Assembly (NCBI RefSeq): GCF_029911635.1 | Contig: NZ_JARYTI010000019.1 | Span: forward strand, 37,955 to 101,954 | DNA from: Sphingomonas sp. AR_OL41 | GTDB lineage: Bacteria > Pseudomonadota > Alphaproteobacteria > Sphingomonadales > Sphingomonadaceae | DNA: 64,000 bases | Reading direction: 5' to 3' | Shown: piece after piece, positions 1-10,472 of the stretch | How the letters are laid out: each line of letters begins with the position of its first letter | Numbering within the stretch: position 1 is the stretch's first letter | The notes under the pieces: generated by a model | The model's input: only the letters and a program-made list of their open reading frames with translations | Database searches by the model: none | What the model was told of the DNA's origin: nothing | Program-made: the position numbers and the translations under genes

Positions 1-342
1 GGGAATCGCAGAGTATCTTCAGCAAAAGGCCCCTTTTATACAGGCAATCATGGCGCAGATTGGAGAGCAGGAATCCAGGTAAAAATGCACCAAACCCGCC
101 GCTTGCCTGGGACAAAGCAGCGCTAATAAAGGTACTTTCACCGGCATTGATTTGCTTAACATGGCGCTTCACGGACTTTGCTGACCAAATATAACAGCAG
201 CTCACCAAACTCCATGTCTGCTTGGAGCAAAGCGGTATGATAAATTCACTGCGCCGGCATTTCCGAGGTTTAGCCTTACGCGACTCGCACACTCTCAGTA
301 AATATGGTAACACCTTCTTATGTTTTTCGGGGGTGATCGACC
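1..342. other. AT-richer non-coding or eroded stretch at the left edge
   Basis: This stretch is visibly richer in A and T than the rest of the window. It has no complete gene that I can support. Apart from a possible 26-residue C-terminal fragment at the very start, all frames are broken by stops. A short AT-rich segment around 296-335 precedes the M23 peptidase gene and may hold its promoter, but I see no convincing -35/-10 pair. Confidence 0.5.
2..82 (+). CDS. Possible C-terminal fragment of an unknown protein (cut by window edge)
   Basis: Reading from base 2 gives 26 codons ending in TAA at 80-82. The peptide is helix-like (it contains EYLQQKAPF and ends GEQESR). The frame is open to the window edge, so this could be the 3' end of a gene lying to the left. 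The fragment is too short to assign a family, and an open frame of this length can occur by chance. Confidence 0.25.
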   Translation, partial: GIAEYLQQKAPFIQAIMAQIGEQESR

Positions 343-867
343 ATGCCGTCCATGACGCACTTTATTTTGATCCCATCCGTATTGATGTTGGGAGCCGCTA
401 GCCCCACGCCAAAACCCGGATACCCGCTCATGTCCTACACGCTAACGCAGGATTATGGGGTCCGGTGGAGCGACAACGCATCGCAGCTCCACACCGGATT
501 GGACCTCGCGGCCCCAAAGGGCGCAGCGGTTTACGCCGTCAAATCAGGACAGATCACCAAGCAGGGCTCGCTTGGCTATTCTAAAGTCTCAGGCGAGAAT
601 TGGGGTAATTACATTGTCATCAATAATGATGACGGCACGGCAAGCGGCTATTTACACGTCGAGCCGACGAAGTCGTTCGTGAACAACCGCGTGAATGCGG
701 GCGATCAAATCGCGGTCGTGTACAAGAACCATCTTCACTTAAATTACTGCCCATCGGTGACCGGCTGTCAGCACGGAGCCTTCCCGAACGACACGTTTCC
801 CACCTCCAGTTACAAGGCCACGACGACCGATCTGGCGCGTTTCTATTACCGGCCCAAAATTGGCTAG
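343..867 (+). CDS. M23-family metallopeptidase-like protein
   Basis: This 174-residue protein carries the M23 (lysostaphin/LytM-type) signature. H50 and D54 lie in HTGLD, there is a GYLH motif at H105, and the HxH pair is H130/H132 in NHLHLNYC. Active family members are zinc endopeptidases that cut peptidoglycan peptide cross-links. A hydrophobic N-terminus (about residues 5-20) suggests export, although it is weak as a signal peptide. The protein is much shorter than typical envelope M23 proteins and has no LysM or coiled-coil part. A G-rich stretch (GGGGGTG) lies just upstream of the ATG; M4 is an alternative start. Base composition and codon use differ from the genes to the right of the tRNA, which suggests transferred DNA. 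It could be a phage-type or element-encoded lysin, or a secreted bacteriolysin; this is inference. Confidence 0.75.
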   Translation: MPSMTHFILIPSVLMLGAASPTPKPGYPLMSYTLTQDYGVRWSDNASQLHTGLDLAAPKGAAVYAVKSGQITKQGSLGYSKVSGENWGNYIVINNDDGTASGYLHVEPTKSFVNNRVNAGDQIAVVYKNHLHLNYCPSVTGCQHGAFPNDTFPTSSYKATTTDLARFYYRPKIG

Positions 868-1105
868 TGAAGGATCCAAATTATAGTGGCATACCCGTGC
901 GCTTTATTACTTTCCGGTCTATCAAGCGAAAGATACATGAAGTTTTATCAGGCATCCGTGCCAGAAACATAGCGGATTAAGTTCAGCCGTAAGCGCCGTT
1001 ACGTCAAATTTGGCCCCGAGTCTTACGACTTGCTCGCCAGCGCACAAGGCTCGCCCGTAATTACCATTTTGGCCGCGCATCAGCGGCGGCAGATATGTGA
1101 AATCT

Positions 1106-1182
1106 TGGTCGGGGCGACAGGATTCGAACCTGCGACCCCCACACCCCCAGTGTGATGCGCTACCAGGCTGCGCTACGCCCCG
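1106..1182 (-). tRNA. tRNA-Pro (anticodon GGG)
   Basis: On the minus strand the sequence folds into a full cloverleaf. The 7-bp acceptor stem starts CGGGGCG. The D arm is GCGC/GCGC, the anticodon stem TCACA/TGTGG encloses loop CTGGGGG (anticodon GGG), the T arm has TTCGAAT, the discriminator is A, and CCA is encoded at 1106-1108. The RNA is 77 nt including CCA. Its 3' end faces the AT-richer left edge of the window, which is the usual geometry for an element integrated in a tRNA 3' end. Confidence 0.97.
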
Positions 1183-1341
1183 ACCGAGGGGGCGCCTCTA
1201 GGCCGCTCGTTCGGCGGATGCAAGAGCGCTGCGGCGGGCGGTGCGGCGCACCGTGTTGCGCGTGCGTGCCGATGATGGTAGCGCGCGCCGCTTACAAGAC
1301 GAGGGCTTTCGCCACCGTCATCCCCGTCATTCAGGACAGCC

Positions 1342-1680
1342 ATGTTCGTCTCACCAGCTTATGCCCAGGCCGCCGGCGCCACCGCCAACGGCGGAATCGG
1401 CGCCATCCTCAGCACCTTTGGGTTGCCGCTGATGATCATCCCGCTCTTCTGGTTGCTGATCCTGCGCCCGCAGCAGCAGCGCCAGAAGCTGCACCAGGCC
1501 GCGATCCTGGCGGTCAAGAAGGGCGACTCGGTCGTCACGGCGGGCGGCCTGATGGGCAAGGTGACCAAGGTCGAGGACGCCGTGGTCGAGGTCGAGATCT
1601 CGAACGGGGTCAAGGTGCGCGTGGTCAAGGCGACGATCGCCGAGGTGACCCCGCTCGGGTCCAAGCCGGCGAACGATTGA
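1342..1680 (+). CDS. yajC: Preprotein translocase subunit YajC
   Basis: This 112-residue protein has the YajC layout: a short periplasmic N-terminus, one membrane helix (about residues 28-43, GLPLMIIPLFWLLILRP) and a cytoplasmic basic domain starting with the typical RPQQQRQK. The family's VxxGDxVVTxGG pattern appears as KKGDSVVTAGG. YajC forms a holo-translocon subcomplex with SecD and SecF in the inner membrane. AGGA lies about 5 bases upstream of the ATG. It is followed after 4 bases by secD, so the three genes form one transcription unit. Confidence 0.97.
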   Translation: MFVSPAYAQAAGATANGGIGAILSTFGLPLMIIPLFWLLILRPQQQRQKLHQAAILAVKKGDSVVTAGGLMGKVTKVEDAVVEVEISNGVKVRVVKATIAEVTPLGSKPAND

Positions 1681-1684
1681 TCCG

Positions 1685-3271
1685 ATGCTCGATTTCCCGC
1701 GCTGGAAGATAATCTCGATCGTCGGGGTGCTGGTCGCCCTGATGCTGCTCGCCGTGCCGAGCTTCTTCCCCGAAGACCAGACGAAGGGCTGGCCGGTCCA
1801 TCCGCGCGTCGCGCTGGGGCTCGATCTCGCCGGCGGCAGCTATCTGCTGCTCGAGGCCGACACCAACGACCTGGTGCAGTCGCGGCTCGCGACGATGCAG
1901 GACCGCATCGTCAACGAACTGTCCGGCGCCAACCCGAAGATCGCGATCGGCGAGATTTCCAACGCGGGGGGCCAGCTGAGCTTCTTCGTTCGCGATGCCG
2001 GCCAGGTCGATGCGGCGCGCGAGGTGCTCAACAAGCTGACCACCGGCGTGGGAATGACGGGGCAGCGCGACTGGGACATCAGCGTGGTCGATTCGACGCG
2101 CTTCGTCGTCAAGCCGACCGCGGCGGGTACCAACCAGGCGCTCGACACCGCGATGAGCACCGCGACCGAGGTGGTGCGCAAGCGCATCGACGCGCTCGGC
2201 ACCAAGGAGCCGACGATCATCCGCCAGGGCGCCAGCCGCATCGTCGTGCAGGTTCCCGGCTTCAACAACCCCAAGGCGCTCAAGGACCTGCTCGGCAAGA
2301 CCGCCAAGCTCGAATTCAAGATGGTCGACGACCGCGTGCTGGCGCCCGGCCAGGTCGCGCCGATCGGCACGCAGATATTGCCCTATCAGGAAAATGGCCG
2401 CCCCGCCGGCAGCATCCTGGTGACACGGCGCGCGATCCTGAGCGGCGACCAGCTGACCGATGCGAGCCAGGGCTTCAAGCAGGAAGACAATAGCCCGATC
2501 GTCAACTTCACCTTCAACAGCCAGGGCGGCAAGATCTTCGCGCACATCACGCAGGACAATCTCGGCAAGCGCTTTGCCGTGGTGCTCGACAATGTCGTGA
2601 TCTCGGCGCCGCGCATCAACGGCCCGATCCCGGGCGGCAGCGGCTATATCGAGGGCAGCTTCACGGTCGAAACCGCCAACCAGCTGGCGATCGAGCTGCG
2701 CTCGGGCGCGCTGTCGATCCCGCTGAAGGTGGTCGACGAGCGCACCGTCGGCTCCGAACTGGGCGCGGATTCGATCCGCGCCGGCATCACCGCCTCGATC
2801 ATCGCGGTGGTCGCGGTGGTGCTGTTCATGTTCGTGACCTATGGCCGCTTCGGGCTCTATGCCAATCTCGCAGTGGTCATCAACGTGGTGGTGATCCTCG
2901 GCTTCATGGCGCTGATCGGCGGCACGCTGACGCTGCCCGGCATCGCCGGCTTCGTGCTGACGATCGGGACCGCAGTCGACGCCAACGTGCTGATCTACGA
3001 GCGAATCCGCGAGGAGCGGCGGCGCGGGCGCAATGTCGTCCAGGCAGTCGAACTCGGCTACAAGGAAGCGAGCCGCACGATCTTCGAGGCCAATGCGACG
3101 CACGCCATCTCGGCGCTGATCATGCTGATCATGGGTTCGGGGCCGATCAAGGGCTTCGCCGTCGTGCTGCTGATCGGCATCGTCACCTCGGTGTTCACCG
3201 CCGTCACCTTCACGCGCATGCTCGTCGCGATCTGGCTCCGCCGGAACCGGCCGAGCGACATCAACATTTGA
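1685..3271 (+). CDS. secD: Protein translocase subunit SecD
   Basis: SecD is an inner-membrane protein of the RND superfamily that, with SecF, uses the proton gradient to pull secreted proteins through SecYEG. The 528-residue protein has an N-terminal membrane helix (about 10-28), the GLDLAGGSYLLLEAD motif at the start of the large periplasmic region, and five C-terminal membrane helices. The signature TAVDANVLIYERIREE lies near residue 435, between the last helices. Length is normal for alphaproteobacteria. It sits between yajC (4-base gap) and secF (15-base gap). Confidence 0.98.
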   Translation: MLDFPRWKIISIVGVLVALMLLAVPSFFPEDQTKGWPVHPRVALGLDLAGGSYLLLEADTNDLVQSRLATMQDRIVNELSGANPKIAIGEISNAGGQLSFFVRDAGQVDAAREVLNKLTTGVGMTGQRDWDISVVDSTRFVVKPTAAGTNQALDTAMSTATEVVRKRIDALGTKEPTIIRQGASRIVVQVPGFNNPKALKDLLGKTAKLEFKMVDDRVLAPGQVAPIGTQILPYQENGRPAGSILVTRRAILSGDQLTDASQGFKQEDNSPIVNFTFNSQGGKIFAHITQDNLGKRFAVVLDNVVISAPRINGPIPGGSGYIEGSFTVETANQLAIELRSGALSIPLKVVDERTVGSELGADSIRAGITASIIAVVAVVLFMFVTYGRFGLYANLAVVINVVVILGFMALIGGTLTLPGIAGFVLTIGTAVDANVLIYERIREERRRGRNVVQAVELGYKEASRTIFEANATHAISALIMLIMGSGPIKGFAVVLLIGIVTSVFTAVTFTRMLVAIWLRRNRPSDINI

Positions 3272-3286
3272 TCGGCGGATACTGAC

Positions 3287-4258
3287 ATGCGCCTGCTGAA
3301 AATCGTCCCCGACAATACCAATCTCGGCTTCGTCTCGCTGCGATACTGGGCGTTCGGCCTCACCCTGTTGCTCAGCCTCGCCGCGGTGGCGATGGTGTTT
3401 GCGCGCGGTCTCAACCTCGGCGTCGACTTTGTCGGCGGCATCATGATCGAGGAAAAGTTCAGTGCCGCGCCCGACGTCGAGAAGGTCCGCAGCGTCGTCG
3501 ACAAGCTTGGCGTCGGCCAGTCCTCGCTGCAGCAGATCGGCGACGGCACCTCGCTGTCGATCCGCCTGCCGCGCCCCGACACCACCGACCAGAGCGCGAC
3601 CAACAAGATCGTCGACACGGTGACGACGGCGCTCGAGCAGAATTTCCCCGGCGCCAAGCTGTCCAAGCAGGACGCGGTGTCAGGCAAGGTGTCGGGCGAA
3701 TTGCTGTGGAGCGGCGGCATCGCCGTCGGCCTCGCCATTCTCGGCATCGGCCTGTTCGCGATCTTCCGCTTCGAGTGGCAGTTCGGCGTGTCGACCGTCG
3801 TCGCGATCGTCCACGATCTGTTGATGACGCTCGGTTTCTTCGCGGTGACGCATATGGAGGTCGACCTGACGATCGTCGCCGCCGTGCTGACGATCATTGG
3901 TTATTCGATCAACGACAAGATCGTGATCGACGACCGCATCCGCGAGAATATGCGGCGCTATCGCAAGATGGAGATGCCCGGGATCATCGATCTGTCGGTC
4001 AACGAAACCCTTCCGCGTACCGTCATGACCTCGCTGACCATCCTGCTCGCGCTCGCCGCGATGCTGCTGTTCGGCGGGCATGTGCTGCGCGGCTTCACGG
4101 CGGCGATGATCCTCGGCATCATCGTCGGAACCTATTCGTCGATCTACGTGTCGTCGTCGCTGCTCATCACGCTCGGCCTGCGCGCCGACCCCGAGGTCGA
4201 GGGCAAGGTCGCGTTGGCGGGCAAGGCCGACCGGGTGTCGTACAAGGACATTCCGTAA
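3287..4258 (+). CDS. secF: Protein translocase subunit SecF
   Basis: The 323-residue partner of SecD. It has an N-terminal membrane helix (about 20-40), the NLGVDFVGG motif just after it, a small periplasmic domain and a five-helix C-terminal bundle. The family motif IIGYSINDKIVIDDRIRE lies at about residues 203-220. It completes the yajC-secD-secF operon. A palindromic repeat follows the stop codon and may end the main transcript before the Mth938-like gene. Confidence 0.98.
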   Translation: MRLLKIVPDNTNLGFVSLRYWAFGLTLLLSLAAVAMVFARGLNLGVDFVGGIMIEEKFSAAPDVEKVRSVVDKLGVGQSSLQQIGDGTSLSIRLPRPDTTDQSATNKIVDTVTTALEQNFPGAKLSKQDAVSGKVSGELLWSGGIAVGLAILGIGLFAIFRFEWQFGVSTVVAIVHDLLMTLGFFAVTHMEVDLTIVAAVLTIIGYSINDKIVIDDRIRENMRRYRKMEMPGIIDLSVNETLPRTVMTSLTILLALAAMLLFGGHVLRGFTAAMILGIIVGTYSSIYVSSSLLITLGLRADPEVEGKVALAGKADRVSYKDIP

Positions 4259-4269
4259 TTCCATTCTCA

Positions 4270-4366
4270 CCCCTCCCCTTCAGGGGAGTGGTTGGGGGTG
4301 GGGCCTCTCCGCATATGATGCGCTTGCGGCACTGCCCCACCCCAACCCTTCCCTGAAGGGGAGGGG
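4270..4366. repeat. Intergenic GC-rich inverted repeat (family A)
   Basis: Two arms of about 32-34 bases, 4270-4303 and 4335-4366, are nearly perfect inverted copies. The left arm begins CCCCTCCCCTTCAGGGGAG and the right arm ends CCTGAAGGGGAGGGG. They could form a long hairpin with a loop of about 30 bases. This looks like a REP-type element between secF and the next gene. Function as a terminator or RNA stabiliser is possible but not shown. Confidence 0.8.
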
Positions 4367-4385
4367 CTAAAGCGAGGCTTCCCCA

Positions 4386-4754
4386 ATGCGCATGGACCGT
4401 TCCGACGCCACCGGGCCAATCGTCTCGGGCTTTTCGGGCGGCGGGTTCAAGATCGACGACAATGTCTATCGCGCGCTGCTGATCACACCGCTGCGCGCCG
4501 ATGGCTGGGAACCGCCGGCGATCGACGCGCTGACGGTCGACGATCTGCTGCCGATCCTGACGATCGACCCGGCGCCCGAATTCATCGTGCTCGGCACCGG
4601 CGCGGCGCTGGTCCGGCCCGCCCCTGCCCTGATCAACGCGATCGAGGCGCGCGGCATCGGGGTCGAGGCAATGGACAGCCGCGCCGCGGCGCGCGCCTGG
4701 GCGGTGTTGCGCGGCGAGGGGCGCTGGATCGCGGGGGCGCTCTACCCCTTCTGA
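4386..4754 (+). CDS. Mth938-like (DUF498/NDUFAF3-type) domain protein
   Basis: This 122-residue protein is almost entirely one Mth938-like domain. The family core is visible as PEFIVLGTGAAL followed by LINAIEARGIGVEAMDS and a late AARAWAVL segment. The eukaryotic relative NDUFAF3 is a complex I assembly factor; the bacterial proteins have no settled role. It follows secF in the same direction, separated only by a palindromic repeat, and is probably a partly independent passenger of the SecDF region. No signal peptide or membrane segment is visible, so it should be cytoplasmic. Confidence 0.88.
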   Translation: MRMDRSDATGPIVSGFSGGGFKIDDNVYRALLITPLRADGWEPPAIDALTVDDLLPILTIDPAPEFIVLGTGAALVRPAPALINAIEARGIGVEAMDSRAAARAWAVLRGEGRWIAGALYPF

Positions 4755-4757
4755 CCC

Positions 4758-4780
4758 CTCCCCGCGCGGCGCGGGAGAGG
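4758..4780. terminator. Hairpin between convergent genes
   Basis: A GC-rich stem (CTCCCCGCG against CGCGGGAG, one bulged base) lies in the 42-base gap between the Mth938-like gene and the convergent TonB-receptor gene. It has no T-tract on either strand, so termination is plausible but unproven. Confidence 0.4.
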
Positions 4781-4796
4781 GTGGTCAGTGGCGGGT

Positions 4797-7070
<2,274 letters not shown>

Positions 7071-7305
7071 GATGAAGACCCCCAAGATTGTCTCGGCGTC
7101 CCCTTCCCAAAGCGGCTCCGCGTGTCCCGGAGCTCACATATAAATGTAACACACCCGCAACGTTCGACAACCGCCGGCAGGAGATTTGCCCCGGCTGTGG
7201 CAATTTCGCCGCACCGGCCTGCGGCCTTGTGGGGGAGCGCCCGGTACGCACACGTTCCGCCCGCGGCAGTTCCCCGAACGCCCGTTTCCCGTTAGGCAAC
7301 AACGC

Positions 7306-7770
7306 ATGACCTCGCCCGCCATCCTGTTCGTGTGTCTCGGCAATATCTGCCGCTCGCCGCTCGCCGAGGCCGCGCTGCGGGCCGAGGCGGAGCGCGCGGG
7401 CGTTGCCATTACGGTGGATTCGGCCGGGACCGGCGACTGGCACAGCGGCAAGGCGCCCGACCGCCGCGCGCAGGCGGTCGCGCTGCGCCATGGCATCGAC
7501 ATCGCCGGTTATCGCGCGCGGCAGGTGACGGTGGAGGACTTTACCCGGTTCACCCGCATCTTCGCGCTCGACCCGAACAATCTCGCCGCGCTGCGGCGGC
7601 TGGCGCCCGCCGATACGCACGCGGAGCTGGCGCTGCTGCTCGACCTGCTACCGGGACGCGCGGGCGAGGGCGTGGCCGACCCCTATTTCGGCACCGCCGC
7701 GGGGTTCGACAAGACGTGGCGCGACGTCCACGCGGCGGCGCAAGCGCTGGTCGCGCGGCTGCAGGGCTGA
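7306..7770 (+). CDS. Low-molecular-weight protein tyrosine phosphatase
   Basis: A 154-residue cytoplasmic phosphatase of the LMW-PTP family. The catalytic P-loop is CLGNICRS (C10 nucleophile, R16) close to the N-terminus, and the general-acid region appears as ADPYFG near residue 125. Family members dephosphorylate tyrosine in proteins and in some bacteria regulate polysaccharide tyrosine kinases. Here the gene is isolated and far from the glycan cluster, so its target is unknown. The ATG at 7306 fits the family start; a longer upstream reading frame has no family similarity. Confidence 0.95.
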   Translation: MTSPAILFVCLGNICRSPLAEAALRAEAERAGVAITVDSAGTGDWHSGKAPDRRAQAVALRHGIDIAGYRARQVTVEDFTRFTRIFALDPNNLAALRRLAPADTHAELALLLDLLPGRAGEGVADPYFGTAAGFDKTWRDVHAAAQALVARLQG

Positions 7771-7845
7771 CCGCTCCCGAAAAGGCTTATCATCGCGCCG
7801 TCAAACGCTATCCTGATCGCAAAACGAACGTGCAGGAGAGTGTCG

Positions 7846-9033
7846 ATGAAGCTGTTGGTTGCCCTTGGCGTAATGGCCGCCCCCCTGCCCGCCCTCGCAC
7901 AGACACCGCCCGCCCCACCGCCAGCCGCCGCGCCGGCTTCGGCCAGCCCCTCGCCGACGCCCGATTACCGCCAGGATGCGAGCTGGCTGTGCCGGCCGGG
8001 CCGGGCAGATGCCTGCGCGGCGAACCAGGACGCGACGGTGATCGCCGCCGACGGCACACGGACGATCGAGACCTTCGTCGCCGATCGCAAGCCGGCGTTC
8101 GATTGCTTCTACGTCTATCCGACGGTCTCGCTAGACCCGACGCCCAACAGCGATATGGCGGTCGGGCCGGAGGAAACGGGCGTGGCGGCGAGCCAGGCGG
8201 CGCGCTTCAACCAGCATTGCCGCGTGTTCGCGCCGATGTACCGTCAGGTCACGCTGAGCGCGCTGCGTGCGCTGCTGGAGGGCAAGGCCGTCACGGCGGA
8301 TCGCGCGATGGCCTATGGCGACGTGAAGGCGGCGTGGGAGGATTATCTCAAGCGCGACAATCACGGGCGCGGCGTGGTGCTGATCGGGCACAGCCAGGGA
8401 TCGGGCATCATCAAGGCGCTGCTCGCCGGCGCGATCGAGGGGACGCCGGCGGCGAAGCTGCTGATCTCGGCGATGATCCCGGGGACCAATGTCGCGGTGC
8501 CGGCCGGCGCGGTGGTCGGCGGCGATCTGAAGAGCACGCCGTTATGCCAGACGGCCGAGCAGACCGGCTGCGTCGTCAGCTATGTCACCTTCCGCGCTGA
8601 TGCGCCGCCGCCGGCCAACAGCCGGTTCGGCACAGTACCGCAGCCGGGGATGGTCGCGGCGTGCGTCAACCCGGCGGCGCTGGCCGGCGGCCGGGCAGTA
8701 ACCGACGCCTATCTCGGCGCGCGCGGCGCGGGGCTCGCCAGCCTGCCAATGGGGCCATGGACGAAAGACGGCGCGCCGGTGACGACGGCATTCGTCAAGG
8801 TGCCTGGGCTGATCTCGGCCGAATGCACGACGACCGGCGCGGCGCACTATCTCGCCGTGACGGTCAATGCCGACCCGGCAGACCCGCGCACCGACACGAT
8901 CGTCGGCGACGTGGTGCTGGGCGGCGTGACGCTGAAGGACTGGGGGCTGCACCTGATCGACATGCCGGTCGAGATGGGCAACCTCGTCGCGCTGAGCGAC
9001 CGTCAGGCGCGGGCCTGGTTGAAGAAGCGGTGA
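7846..9033 (+). CDS. DUF3089 alpha/beta-hydrolase-like secreted protein
   Basis: The protein (395 residues) begins with a signal peptide (about 1-20, ending PALAQ) and a Pro/Ala-rich linker, then a DUF3089 domain. It shows the FDCFYVYPTVS start of the domain and a nucleophile elbow GHSQGSG in VVLIGHSQGSGIIKAL. These are lipase-like serine hydrolases of unknown substrate, expected in the periplasm or outside the cell. Two starts are possible: a GTG at 7840 and an ATG at 7846. AGGAG at 7834-7838 leaves 7 bases to the ATG but only one to the GTG, so the ATG is preferred. The gene stands alone. Confidence 0.88.
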   Translation: MKLLVALGVMAAPLPALAQTPPAPPPAAAPASASPSPTPDYRQDASWLCRPGRADACAANQDATVIAADGTRTIETFVADRKPAFDCFYVYPTVSLDPTPNSDMAVGPEETGVAASQAARFNQHCRVFAPMYRQVTLSALRALLEGKAVTADRAMAYGDVKAAWEDYLKRDNHGRGVVLIGHSQGSGIIKALLAGAIEGTPAAKLLISAMIPGTNVAVPAGAVVGGDLKSTPLCQTAEQTGCVVSYVTFRADAPPPANSRFGTVPQPGMVAACVNPAALAGGRAVTDAYLGARGAGLASLPMGPWTKDGAPVTTAFVKVPGLISAECTTTGAAHYLAVTVNADPADPRTDTIVGDVVLGGVTLKDWGLHLIDMPVEMGNLVALSDRQARAWLKKR

Positions 9034-9593
9034 TAACCGGCAGGACTCTGTCGAGCCCCCCGCCTTCCGGGCGACATCACGCGAGATGACAGCAAAACCC
9101 TTCCCCCCCTGTGGGAGAAGGTGGCGCGAAGCGCCGGATGAGGGGGAGTCCAGAACGAGGCATCCGCGCCAGCCCGCGTCAGTCCCCCTCACCCTTCCCA
9201 TCGCTGCGCGATGGGCCCCTTCCCTCTCCCACAAGGGTAGAGGGAGAATACCGCGCCCCGCCTTGTGAATCCTGTAGCGCTGAAGGGGAGGAGCTAAAAG
9301 TGTCGATCCGCACAATGGGGCATCACGCGCCAATCTACGTTCGGCGCGCGATTTTCCCTGCCGGTTTCCCTGCCAATTCCCTGCCATAACATTTTTCGGC
9401 CAGGCGCCACGGCGCACCCAGGAAGAGCGGGCGGTCTTCATCATCGACCATGTCAAAGAGCCGGCACGCGGCGCGCGCGGCAGCACCATGCCGCGCGCGC
9501 CGCCGATGTGAATCACGCCGTCGCGCAGCAATAGTCGGGTCGACGAAGCAATCGCCGCGTGCGGCAGAACCAGCGCGCCCTGGCGCCGTATTA
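9034..9593. other. Long intergenic region with a palindromic repeat (family B)
   Basis: I see no credible gene here; the longest frames have no family signature or usable start. Bases 9099-9245 form a repeat: a left half with CTGTGGGAGAAGG and CGGATGAGGGGGA, and a right half with the inverted TCCCCCTCACCC and CCTCTCCCACA. A similar element lies at 34166-34281. The remainder (9250-9593) is featureless until the ArsR operator. Confidence 0.65.
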
Positions 9594-9627
9594 ATTAGCA
9601 CTTGCTAATCAATTAGTCTGTGCTAAT
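9594..9627. promoter_or_regulatory. Palindromic operator in front of the arsR-type gene
   Basis: ATTAGCACTTGCTAAT (9594-9609) is a perfect inverted repeat (7-bp arms, 2-base centre). A second, imperfect copy, ATTAGTCTGTGCTAAT, lies at 9612-9627, 18 bases downstream. The pair ends 9 bases before the ATG of the ArsR-type regulator. ArsR proteins typically bind such palindromes over their own promoters, so this is probably the autoregulatory operator. Confidence 0.75.
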
Positions 9628-9636
9628 ACATATGCC

Positions 9637-9966
9637 ATGCTCCAGACCGCTTCGATCGACACCGTCATGCGCGCCCTGGCCGACCCGACGCGCCGCGCCG
9701 TGTTCGAGCGGGTCGCGCGTTCGCAGGAAATCAACGTCGCCGAGCTGACTCGCGCCAGCGGGGTGACGCAGGGTGCGATCTCGCAGCATCTCAAGTCGCT
9801 CAAGGCCGCCGGCCTCGTCGCCGAACGGCCGCAAGGGCGCAACGTCTTCTATCGCGCACAGCCCGAGGGCCTCGCCCCGCTGTTCGACTGGATGAGCCAT
9901 TACGACGCCTTCTGGCGCGAGCGGTTCGCCGACCTGCGTTCGCTGTTGAAGGAGATCGATCCATGA
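9637..9966 (+). CDS. ArsR-family transcriptional regulator
   Basis: A 109-residue winged-helix repressor. The ArsR fold is clear: ALADPTRRAVFERVAR (helix 1-2), the recognition helix in TQGAISQHLKSLKAAGLV, and the wing ERPQGRNVFYRA. It lacks the metal-binding ELCVCDL box, so it belongs to the non-metal subgroup commonly found with SRPBCC proteins. Its stop codon overlaps the next gene (ATGA), so the two are co-translated. A tandem palindrome lies directly upstream and is its likely binding site. It probably controls the SRPBCC-DUF899 unit. Confidence 0.93.
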   Translation: MLQTASIDTVMRALADPTRRAVFERVARSQEINVAELTRASGVTQGAISQHLKSLKAAGLVAERPQGRNVFYRAQPEGLAPLFDWMSHYDAFWRERFADLRSLLKEIDP

Positions 9967-10433
9967 ACGACGCCACCGTGCAGACCCGCGCCCGCGAGAT
10001 CGTGGTCGACGAGGTCTTTCCCCATGCCCCCGAGACGATCTGGAAGGCGCTGACCTCCGCCGAGGCGATGGCGCGGTGGCTGCGCATGGCGCCGCGCGGC
10101 TTCGCGCCGGTGGTCGGCAATCAGTTCACCTATCAGACCACCCCCGCCGGCGCGTGGGACGGCACGATCCATTGCGAGGTTCTCGAGGTCATCCCGAACC
10201 AGCGCTTCGCCTATTCGTGGCGCGGCGGCGATGACGGCAATGTCGGTTACGGGTCACGTCTCGAAACGGTCGTCACCTTCACGTTGGAAAAGAGCGACGG
10301 CGGCACGCGCGTGCGGCTGGTCCATGCGGGCTTCATCTTGCCGCGCAACGAGGGCGCGTACCGCAACATGAGCGGCGGCTGGGCGAAGGTCGTTCCCGCC
10401 ATCGCCGAGATCGCGGGCGAGCAGGCGGGCTGA
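9963..10433 (+). CDS. SRPBCC (AHSA1-like) domain protein
   Basis: A 156-residue START/Bet v1-fold protein of the AHSA1 group. The family start is seen in VDEVFPHAPETIWKALTSAEAMARWL, followed by the beta-strand pattern including GTIHCEVLEVIPNQRFAYSWRGG and a C-terminal helix. These proteins bind small hydrophobic ligands; many are encoded with an ArsR regulator, as here (4-base overlap). No signal peptide. Ligand unknown. Confidence 0.9.
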   Translation: MNDATVQTRAREIVVDEVFPHAPETIWKALTSAEAMARWLRMAPRGFAPVVGNQFTYQTTPAGAWDGTIHCEVLEVIPNQRFAYSWRGGDDGNVGYGSRLETVVTFTLEKSDGGTRVRLVHAGFILPRNEGAYRNMSGGWAKVVPAIAEIAGEQAG

Positions 10434-10472
10434 ACGCGCCGTCGCACCAGCATTCCCATCAACAGGAGAAAC

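Noticed and set aside
7086..7305. Possible riboswitch upstream of the first TonB receptor
   Set aside because: I looked for cobalamin-riboswitch boxes in the 220-base leader and found no convincing match.
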